Of a stretch of DNA of 36,916 bases, positions 31,574 through 36,916 are shown piece by piece. This DNA is from CAZRAL01 sp964598005 (GTDB lineage Bacteria > Pseudomonadota > Gammaproteobacteria > Burkholderiales > Usitatibacteraceae). The stretch spans positions 1 through 36,916 of the forward strand of contig CAZRAL010000022.1 in the NCBI GenBank assembly GCA_964598005.1, in the 5' to 3' direction. Position numbers and translations under genes: made by a program. Each line of letters starts with the position of its first letter. Within the stretch, counting starts at the first letter, position 1. Below the pieces are notes generated by a model. It had not been told where the DNA came from, made no database searches, and saw nothing but the letters and a program-made list of their open reading frames with translations.

Positions 31574-32746
31574 TCAGCTTTTACTGCTGGCTACCTTGGG
31601 GTTATCAGGGCTGGCGGCATTTTTGATAATCGCTTTTGCCCCGGGCTTCAAACCTTCCATTTTGACGGCCACCACTGTGGCGCCCTGCTCCAATCCCTCG
31701 CGGATTTCCACCAGACCCATATCGACATTGCGTGTACCCGCAGTAACCGGCTTGCGGTCGATCCTGCCCTCCTTCACAATCAGAACATAACTTTGCCCGC
31801 CTTCCTCGCGCAGGGCTACCAGCGGGATGACGTTGACCGCACCGCGCGATAGCGCCGCCAGCCGGCCGCTGGCAAACATGCCTCCTTTCAAAGCGGCATC
31901 GGCATTGGGCAATGTGACAAATACGGCGATCGAACGTGAGCCGGTCTCGGCTGCGGGGTTGATTCGTTCTACCTGGCCTTTGAAGACGCGCTCATTAAAA
32001 CCGTCGACCTTGAAAGCGATTTCCTGCCCGATTTTAACGCCAGGAATTTCAGCAACCGGCACCATCGCTTCCAGCTCCATACGCGATAGATCAACGATAT
32101 GCATGACCGGGCTATCCGGATTGAGCTTTTCCCCGACGTTAATCAGCCGCTTAGCAACGATACCGGCAAAGGGCGCGCGAATAGTTGCATCGGCCAGCGC
32201 GCGCTGGGCAATGGCCGCTTGGGCGTCAGCAGATTTCAGATTGGCTGCCGTTATTTCGACATTACTAGCAATAGCATCGAAAGCATTTTGCGAAATGAAG
32301 CCCTTGCTCAACAATTGCCGGTTATTCGCCTCGTTTTTTTTGGCAAGATCGAGCCGAGCCTTCATTTCCGCGAGGCTGGCGTGCTGTGTGTCCAGCCTGG
32401 CTCGCAGATCAGCGGTATCCAGCGTTACCAGAATCTGCCCGGCTGTTACGCGCTCGCCTTCTTGCACATGCACGCGCGCGACTTCCGCGGCCACCTTGGA
32501 TTTGACCGTAGCCTGGGTTAGCGGTTTCAGTGTGCCTGAGACGGGAATCGCATTGCCCAATTCGCGGGCCTCCATGCGGGCCAGATCGCCGCTCACAAAC
32601 TCGACGATTTTCTCGGCTGCTTTTTTTTCCTCTTTTTTAGCCGCGCTGGAACGCCAGGCCACCAATGAGGCGCCAGCGGCGGCAAAAATTAAGAGTGCGA
32701 TGATAAATTTGACGCGATTGTTTTTGGATGATGAGAGTAAGGGCAT
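31574..32746 (-). CDS. RND efflux periplasmic adaptor (membrane fusion protein)
   Basis: A 390-aa HlyD/AcrA-like adaptor. Residues of about 12-30 form the membrane anchor (FIIALLIFAAAGASLVAW). A biotinyl-lipoyl-like segment near 85-105 (ERVTAGQILVTLDTADL) leads into a coiled-coil hairpin (about 110-190), followed by the second lipoyl half (APFAGIVAKRLINVGE) and beta-barrel and membrane-proximal domains. It connects the RND transporter with an outer-membrane factor. It is the first gene of a two-gene unit, 134 bp after gluQ. Confidence 0.94.
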   Translation of the reverse strand: MPLLSSSKNNRVKFIIALLIFAAAGASLVAWRSSAAKKEEKKAAEKIVEFVSGDLARMEARELGNAIPVSGTLKPLTQATVKSKVAAEVARVHVQEGERVTAGQILVTLDTADLRARLDTQHASLAEMKARLDLAKKNEANNRQLLSKGFISQNAFDAIASNVEITAANLKSADAQAAIAQRALADATIRAPFAGIVAKRLINVGEKLNPDSPVMHIVDLSRMELEAMVPVAEIPGVKIGQEIAFKVDGFNERVFKGQVERINPAAETGSRSIAVFVTLPNADAALKGGMFASGRLAALSRGAVNVIPLVALREEGGQSYVLIVKEGRIDRKPVTAGTRNVDMGLVEIREGLEQGATVVAVKMEGLKPGAKAIIKNAASPDNPKVASSKS

Positions 32747-32856
32747 AGTGGTAGTGTGGTTAAAATTTTTACAGCCGACGGGAGAATAGCCTGCGCTGTG
32801 AGCGCCTGAATCGCCAGTTGGACGCGACGAAACGCAGAAATGGATTTATGGGCGCG

Positions 32857-32862
32857 ATTATA
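32857..32862 (-). promoter_or_regulatory. Possible -10 box of the efflux operon
   Basis: A perfect minus-strand TATAAT lies between the gluQ stop and the adaptor start, about 110 nt before the start codon. No good -35 is visible, so activity may be weak or regulated. No neighbouring TetR-type repressor gene exists in the window. Confidence 0.35.
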
Positions 32863-32880
32863 GGCCGATGGATTGCGGAA

Positions 32881-33777
32881 CTATTGTGCTTCTTCGCAGT
32901 AAAGCGCGCGCTGCTGCGGGATAAAAGTAGTACGCCAGCGTTTGGCCGCCGCAGCCAAAATTGCAGCAGGCGGTTGAAGTATCGACAACCCTGCAACGGG
33001 CTGGCCTAAAAAAGTTAATCCCCGAATCAACAACTGGCTTATATCGCCGGTTGAAATATCCGGCGCCCAGGTTTGCTTGGAGAGCTTTTGACCTGAAGCA
33101 TTCATGGCGACCGGAATATGCAAATAGGCCGGTGTAGGGTAGCCCAACAATTGTTGCAGATGAATCTGCCGGGCGGTCGAGTCGAGCAAATCAGCACCGC
33201 GTACCACGTGCGTAATTTTCTGCTCGGCATCATCAACCACCACAGCCAGCTGGTAGGCAAACAAACCATCGCGGCGCTTCACCACAAAATCGCCCACCTG
33301 CGATTCGATTTTTTGAACCATATCACCATGTAGCCGATCGGTAAAAAGGAGCGAACGATCAAGCGTTCGTACCCGCAAGGCATGGCCCGCGAAGGCGTGC
33401 CCGGCATCGCGGCAGGTGCCGGAATAGACCGGCCCCTCGATTCCGTTCAGGGCAGAATCGGCTATTTCCCTGCGTGAGCAGATACAGGCATAGATTAACC
33501 CGCGGCCAGCTAATGCCTGCAATGCCGCTTCATAGCGTGGCTTGCGGTGGGACTGGTATAGCACCGTGTCATCCCACGTGAAACCGAATCTTTCCAGCGT
33601 GTGCAAAATATTCGCTGCATGCGCTAATTTACAGCGGGTTTCGTCGACATCCTCGATACGCACCAGCCAGCGGCCCTCATTGGCGCGCGCATCGAGATAA
33701 CTGGCCAACGCAGCAACCAGCGAACCAAAATGCAGCGGGCCAGTGGGCGAGGGCGCAAAACGGCCGATGTACTTCAC
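32881..33777 (-). CDS. gluQ: Glutamyl-Q tRNA(Asp) synthetase
   Basis: Truncated glutamyl-tRNA-synthetase paralogue (298 aa) that attaches glutamate to the queuosine in tRNA-Asp anticodons. The HIGH-like motif is RFAPSPTGPLHFGSL near residue 6, and the KMSKS-like motif is KLSKQTWA near 236. The zinc ligands are in the stretch CICSRREI...YSGTCRDAGH near 98-125. It lacks the anticodon-binding domain of GluRS, as expected. It reads ahead of the efflux adaptor gene. Confidence 0.95.
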   Translation of the reverse strand: MKYIGRFAPSPTGPLHFGSLVAALASYLDARANEGRWLVRIEDVDETRCKLAHAANILHTLERFGFTWDDTVLYQSHRKPRYEAALQALAGRGLIYACICSRREIADSALNGIEGPVYSGTCRDAGHAFAGHALRVRTLDRSLLFTDRLHGDMVQKIESQVGDFVVKRRDGLFAYQLAVVVDDAEQKITHVVRGADLLDSTARQIHLQQLLGYPTPAYLHIPVAMNASGQKLSKQTWAPDISTGDISQLLIRGLTFLGQPVAGLSILQPPAAILAAAAKRWRTTFIPQQRALYCEEAQ

Positions 33778-33803
33778 AGTTTTCCTCTTTGAATCGCTAA
33801 AAA

Positions 33804-33906
33804 CCCTACTCTAACCTGTCTGGTTTTTGGAGAGGATTACAGAGTTCTCCTTGTTTGGTTGAGAAAACTCTACTTTAGTTTGGTCTAGATTTTCGAGGGG
33901 GTTACA
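33804..33906. repeat. Two degenerate direct repeats resembling IS ends
   Basis: A 38-nt unit (33804-33841) and a 39-nt unit (33868-33906) share the pattern CTACT, TCTGG/TCTAG, TTTT, GAG and end in GGATTACA or GGGTTACA. Read on the minus strand they begin TGTAA and could be repeated IS left ends. No transposase is nearby. The rest of the gap 33778-34038 shows no gene. It is also the point where the AT-rich block starts. Confidence 0.4.
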
Positions 33907-34038
33907 CTCGCGTAGCGGGCGTTGGGGACGGTTTTCTTTTTTTATGAATAATGCAAACAGCGGAATTAATTGACGCTGGAACCTTTAATTATTGATTCAA
34001 TAGGTGAAACAGCTGCCGGTTTCTAGTATTGTAATGCC

Positions 34039-34146
34039 TTAAAAGCCTAGCTTAGCAGCAATAAAGCCACCTAGTAGGGCTACTAGGACTACTCCTATAT
34101 ATGCGATAACGAGTATCCAACGAGTACGCGGTTTTTCTTGTTTCAT
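34039..34146 (-). CDS. 35-aa single-span membrane peptide
   Basis: A short ORF too small for usual gene callers. The minus-strand ATG is 34146 with AGGTG 5 nt upstream, and a TAA stop ends it at 34039. A basic N-terminus (MKQEKPRTRW) is followed by a single strongly hydrophobic helix (about residues 11-34, including YIGVVLVALLGGF) and ends KLGF. The good ribosome site and the positive-inside helix argue that it is expressed. I recognise no homologue. It is 100 bp after the DUF3267 protease on the same strand and could be its partner. Confidence 0.55.
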   Translation of the reverse strand: MKQEKPRTRWILVIAYIGVVLVALLGGFIAAKLGF

Positions 34147-34246
34147 CAAGCACCTGTTTATAAATTGGAAATAATAGAAATGCTGTTCAATCAGATTGTG
34201 GATGTGAACCGATTTGAATAGCCCCCAAGCAAATTTTGCTTAGGTT

Positions 34247-34834
34247 TTAGGCTACCCTACTTTTAAGCGGGCCAGCGTGTGCACCGCAAATATGCTGACC
34301 AGAAGGTATGTATTTTAAAATGTGATAAGTAATCACGACATCTGCCCCGCTACCCAGTGCATTTATGACGGCGGCTAAAAAGAGCACTGGTTTCGCCTCA
34401 GTGAATATCATTGAGGAAAGAAATAGTAAAACAGTACCCACAATGAATGGTTGAAGAAGAACTGCTATCCAACGCTTTCTGCTTAAGGGGCCTATGTACG
34501 TGGCATAGAGGCAAAATGTTTTATTGGAAATACCTACTACCGTATCCTTATTAAAACCAAAATTTGGGAAGGCCAAGGTATGAAGCATTTCGTGGGTCAA
34601 CAAAATAACCGGCAGTAAGATAATCAATGCGCCCCATTTATCATTGCGTAATAATATAAAAAGCTCTCTAGGCGGACAAATAGGTAGCCAAAGCAAAATA
34701 ATAAGCAATGCCAACAAAATGCCTAGCCACGCACCTAGGACGTGAAATTTTTCCATATCTAACCCTGGGATTAATGAGGCATTTTCAATAGCTGAAATTT
34801 CGCGTGGGTCAGGAAGACCGAATTTGAATTTCAT
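34247..34834 (-). CDS. DUF3267-like membrane metalloprotease
   Basis: A 195-aa polytopic protein with four or five hydrophobic segments. The zinc-binding motif HEMLH (HExxH) is near residue 80 in LLTHEMLHTLAF, as expected of DUF3267 putative zincin peptidases. An asparagine/aspartate-containing third segment (ALGSGADVVITYH, near 163) fits the second metal-ligand region of such enzymes. The substrate is unknown. Base composition is AT-rich compared with the first 33 kb. The gene lies after the RHS fragment. Confidence 0.8.
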   Translation of the reverse strand: MKFKFGLPDPREISAIENASLIPGLDMEKFHVLGAWLGILLALLIILLWLPICPPRELFILLRNDKWGALIILLPVILLTHEMLHTLAFPNFGFNKDTVVGISNKTFCLYATYIGPLSRKRWIAVLLQPFIVGTVLLFLSSMIFTEAKPVLFLAAVINALGSGADVVITYHILKYIPSGQHICGAHAGPLKSRVA

Positions 34835-35032
34835 AGATCACTTTTCTCCGAGAGTGATGGGTATGTCTAAAAATTCAGATTTAGCCAAAATGCAAGACGC
34901 TGACAAAATTTCGCAGCGTGGTATAGGCTATATCGTATTTGTTAAGTTTACAAACGAAAGAATTGTGATTAGTAGGTTTCATAATTATTTGCATTCGCAC
35001 TGTGATTCGAGATACTTGCCATGATCATAAGA

Positions 35033-35164
35033 TCAGACATTCCGTAGTCTGCCCCGCCTATCAAAGCTATAGTTCTGCCCCAATTCCCGCTGGTTGCTCA
35101 CCAACTCCACCAGCCGATCCAGACTGTCGTACTGAAAACAATTGACGCTGACCCCTTTTGCCAT
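35033..35164 (-). pseudogene. RHS/YD-repeat protein fragment
   Basis: A 43-codon reading frame on the minus strand (ATG 35164, TGA 35035-35033) contains two YD-type repeat units: YDSLDRLVEL and YSFDRRGRLRNV. Such repeats form the shell of RHS toxins. Nothing upstream in this frame continues as a toxin core, so it is a remnant. It lies in another frame of the 3' end of the zinc-ribbon gene and is less AT-rich than its neighbours, so it probably arrived or was left by recombination. Confidence 0.55.
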
Positions 35165-35582
35165 ATCGACCGGGAAAACGGGAATCTTTCAGTAACATCA
35201 CCAAGTCAACCACATAGATATCATTGACTTGCGGGGCGCTAATAAAGAACTCTTGTTTATACCGCTCGATGGTGGCAAGTGTAATGGGCAACAAGACAAG
35301 ACCAACAAGCAGTGCCCAACTGTAGCGTGTCCAGAGAGGAATCGGGTTTTTGCCTAATGCAGATTCTGCCTCTGCAGCATCAAGCACCATACTTTGCTGA
35401 CAAACCTCACAGACAAGCATGTACTGCTTTTCGGTGACCCACTGGAATAGATGAAAAAGATAGCTGAATTTATATCGCAAAAAAAGTTTGAAGGGCCGCA
35501 TCATTTCGCAGGTTTTGCAAAACTTTTTTCCAATGATCTTCAGATCCTTTGTTTTTTCGCCGGAGCCCCACGAGATAAGCAT
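35067..35582 (-). CDS. Zinc-ribbon membrane protein, unknown function
   Basis: A 171-aa ORF. A paired-cysteine motif CKTCE (near residue 22) and CEVCQQ (near 58) could bind zinc across a basic segment. One membrane helix follows (about 88-103, WALLVGLVLLPITLATI). Up to about residue 135 it looks like a real protein. The last third (SRFPGRYGKRGQRQ and beyond) runs through the RHS-repeat DNA in the wrong frame, so the natural C-terminus was probably lost by recombination or a frameshift. No homologue recognised. It follows the lipoprotein gene by 21 nt. Confidence 0.55.
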   Translation of the reverse strand: MLISWGSGEKTKDLKIIGKKFCKTCEMMRPFKLFLRYKFSYLFHLFQWVTEKQYMLVCEVCQQSMVLDAAEAESALGKNPIPLWTRYSWALLVGLVLLPITLATIERYKQEFFISAPQVNDIYVVDLVMLLKDSRFPGRYGKRGQRQLFSVRQSGSAGGVGEQPAGIGAEL

Positions 35583-35603
35583 TTTGATAACCCAGTTTGT
35601 GGC

Positions 35604-36065
35604 CTATTTTTTGTATGAAACGTCAATTTGGCCTTCGTCTATCGTTATCACTTTCTTTCCGAAAGATCGATGGTCAAATGTTGATTTGTATTCGAGAATA
35701 ACGCCAGACTTCCTGATTTCCTTAACAAGAAAGGTGGTTCCGCCATGATCATCGGGGTGAGAAAAAGTTTCGCCTGCACTGAGGTCAAATTCTTTCAAAT
35801 GTTCGGGCATTTTGAATTTCGGATTAAAGTTTGTCCTAACAAAGTGAACCTTTCCGGATTGAGTAAGAGAAATTTCACTCATAGATTTGTTTATATATTC
35901 AATCACCCATTCTTTTTGCTGGCCAACGGTATGTTTTATTTCGGGTACACGTTTTTCGCAACCAATCAATAAATGGATGGTTATGAAGACAAGCGTGATA
36001 TTTTTTATTCCGGGTTTATTTAGGATAAAACCTATAAATTGATTGGCTAATGAGATGTGCAACAT
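35604..36065 (-). CDS. Predicted lipoprotein, unknown function
   Basis: A 153-aa protein with a signal sequence ending in lipobox LLIGC (cysteine near residue 36), followed by a polar, mostly beta domain (WVIEYINKSMSEISLT, TTFLVKEIRKSGVILEYKS). AAGGA lies 8 nt before ATG 36065. The long signal (35 residues) suggests that an internal start is possible, but none with a better ribosome site is seen. Possible immunity protein of an RHS-type toxin, by location only. No homologue recognised. Confidence 0.65.
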   Translation of the reverse strand: MLHISLANQFIGFILNKPGIKNITLVFITIHLLIGCEKRVPEIKHTVGQQKEWVIEYINKSMSEISLTQSGKVHFVRTNFNPKFKMPEHLKEFDLSAGETFSHPDDHGGTTFLVKEIRKSGVILEYKSTFDHRSFGKKVITIDEGQIDVSYKK

Positions 36066-36168
36066 AGCGAGTATCCTTCACATTTTAAGGAATGTTTGTA
36101 ACCGAACTTTATGGTCGAACAGGTGGTTATCGTAATTTGTTCTGTTGATGAAATAGTTAACCACTTTG

Positions 36169-36708
36169 TCACCTCGAAAAAACAAAGTGGCCCGTGGCTT
36201 TGTTAATGGTTAGGCGCTCCTTATATTCAAGAGGGGGCGGCGTGGATAGCTGAATTTTCCACGATTCGTGAGATTCGCCAATCAATGAAATTTCGGCAGT
36301 AGGGTAAATGCCATTCAGTAAATCCTCACCCATGATAAGCGCCTGTTCTTTGCTGACCGGACCCAGGCCTTCTCTATAGCGCAGGCGTCGCTGTTGCAAA
36401 TTGGCCCAGTTGTGAAGTATGGGCGTTGTGGCGCAACAGGCTAATTTAATTGCTTTTCGTACGACCTCCAGTTCAGCCTCCAGACCGCAGAGTACAATAA
36501 ATTTTAAATAATGATCGAGGCACGACAGGATATAGCCGTCTTTCGGGCAGGACGGATCGTCAGCCAGGAGAATGAGTATGGGCAGGTATTCTGCTTGATG
36601 AAGAAGTAAATCTTCGTCCTGATCGGAAAGAAGCATGTCCTCGTCGAATGCCCATCTCCGCAGGCTGACTTCATTAAGCGGTTCGTTCAGAATGGTAAAT
36701 TCGAACAC
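36169..36708 (-). CDS. 179-aa soluble protein, possible immunity protein
   Basis: No signal peptide, no membrane segment and no recognised domain. The protein is acidic and helix-rich in the first half (WAFDEDMLLSDQDEDLLLHQ), and the C-terminus is beta-rich (TINKATGHFVFSR). GTG 36708 is chosen because AAGGA stands 8 nt upstream; a longer TTG start at 36741 has none. It is first of three same-strand genes (lipoprotein, zinc-ribbon). Small acidic proteins next to RHS fragments are often immunity proteins, but that is inference. Confidence 0.55.
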   Translation of the reverse strand: MFEFTILNEPLNEVSLRRWAFDEDMLLSDQDEDLLLHQAEYLPILILLADDPSCPKDGYILSCLDHYLKFIVLCGLEAELEVVRKAIKLACCATTPILHNWANLQQRRLRYREGLGPVSKEQALIMGEDLLNGIYPTAEISLIGESHESWKIQLSTPPPLEYKERLTINKATGHFVFSR

Positions 36709-36794
36709 TTGGCAGTTCCTTAAAGGTAGAAAAGTTTGCAAAGCATAAGCAATAAGTCGCTTGTCAAAGCAGGGCGATTATAGAGAGAATTTAT

Positions 36795-36807
36795 TAACAG
36801 GTTCCTT
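36795..36807. repeat. Possible further element end, weak
   Basis: The sequence AACAGGTTCC followed by TTAA resembles the IS5-like element end seen at 22643, though only GGTTCC plus the TTAA target agree. A minus-strand TATAAT (36782-36777) lies 20 bp further in. The remaining stretch 36808-36916 contains no gene that I can recognise. Confidence 0.25.
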
Positions 36808-36916
36808 AAGATCAGGCGGGTGTAATATTCCTCGAAAGTCGCCACGTTTTTAACTTAATAGCTGACCTTACGCAGGGACTTGGACTGCCTGCCACCGCTG
36901 AAGCTCGGCATAGGCG

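Noticed and set aside
31827..32789. 320-codon plus-strand frame opposite the efflux adaptor
   Set aside because: Ser/Ala-rich antisense translation of a clear adaptor gene; no domain or start signal.
34824..35024. 66-codon plus-strand ORF between the metalloprotease and the RHS fragment
   Set aside because: It begins inside the 5' end of the protease gene, has no ribosome site, and no recognisable feature.
35488..35748. 86-codon plus-strand ORF opposite the lipoprotein and zinc-ribbon genes
   Set aside because: Antisense to two better-supported ORFs with ribosome sites or a lipobox.
36808..36916. Partial gene at the right edge
   Set aside because: Frames on both strands are short or interrupted, and no motif could be recognised.

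Overview
The window looks like a betaproteobacterial chromosome segment of moderate GC. Supporting this are the order ilvH-ilvC-psd-pssA-leuA, a complete iscR-iscS-iscU-iscA-hscB-hscA-fdx-iscX cluster, gluQ, apaH, and a large DUF3683-type FAD/Fe-S oxidoreductase that I associate with betaproteobacteria. A more precise placement (for example Nitrosomonadales-like) is only a guess. Most of the window is housekeeping DNA. The last 3 kb are visibly AT-richer and look acquired.

Layout. (1) 1-4.9 kb, + strand: branched-chain amino acid synthesis (ilvH, ilvC, leuA) interleaved with phosphatidylethanolamine synthesis (psd, pssA). A strong promoter, a Leu-rich 26-residue mini-ORF and a terminator-like hairpin precede leuA and look like a transcription attenuator. 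(2) 4.8-6.6 kb, - strand: an ECF42-type sigma factor with its DGPF/YCII partner gene and a matching candidate promoter. (3) 6.9-8.9 kb: an orphan XylR/DmpR-like sigma-54 activator and tRNA-Arg(CCG). (4) 9.0-11.6 kb: a c5-like cytochrome, apaH and a PlsC-type acyltransferase; the last two converge on a 287-bp element with terminal inverted repeats that supplies both of their stop codons. (5) 11.8-22.4 kb, + strand: the DUF3683 oxidoreductase, a secreted subtilase with a seven-blade propeller and two GWG modules, a HIT hydrolase, an uncharacterised 534-aa protein, a universal stress protein and lolA. (6) 22.6-28.2 kb, - strand: the isc cluster, with an IscR-box promoter and a strong hairpin-plus-U-tract between iscA and hscB. 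(7) 28.3-33.8 kb, - strand: an RND efflux pump with its adaptor, then gluQ. (8) 33.8-36.9 kb: an AT-rich accessory block with IS-end-like repeats, an unlisted 35-aa membrane peptide, a DUF3267 membrane metalloprotease, a YD/RHS-repeat fragment, and three unrecognised genes (a zinc-ribbon membrane protein, a lipoprotein and a 179-aa protein).

How it fits together. IlvH regulates acetohydroxyacid synthase, IlvC makes the dihydroxy acid, and LeuA draws ketoisovalerate toward leucine. Psd acts on the product of PssA. The isc genes form one Fe-S assembly machine under IscR feedback. A small non-coding mobile element family with IS5-like ends (GGAACCTCTGA, YTAR-like targets) recurs at three places. 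It has been domesticated in simple ways: it provides the Shine-Dalgarno of ilvH and the stop codons of apaH and plsC. I found no single striking new defence or biosynthetic system. The most interesting signals are the leuA leader, the element that rewrites gene ends, the hairpin inside the isc cluster and the AT-rich RHS-associated block.
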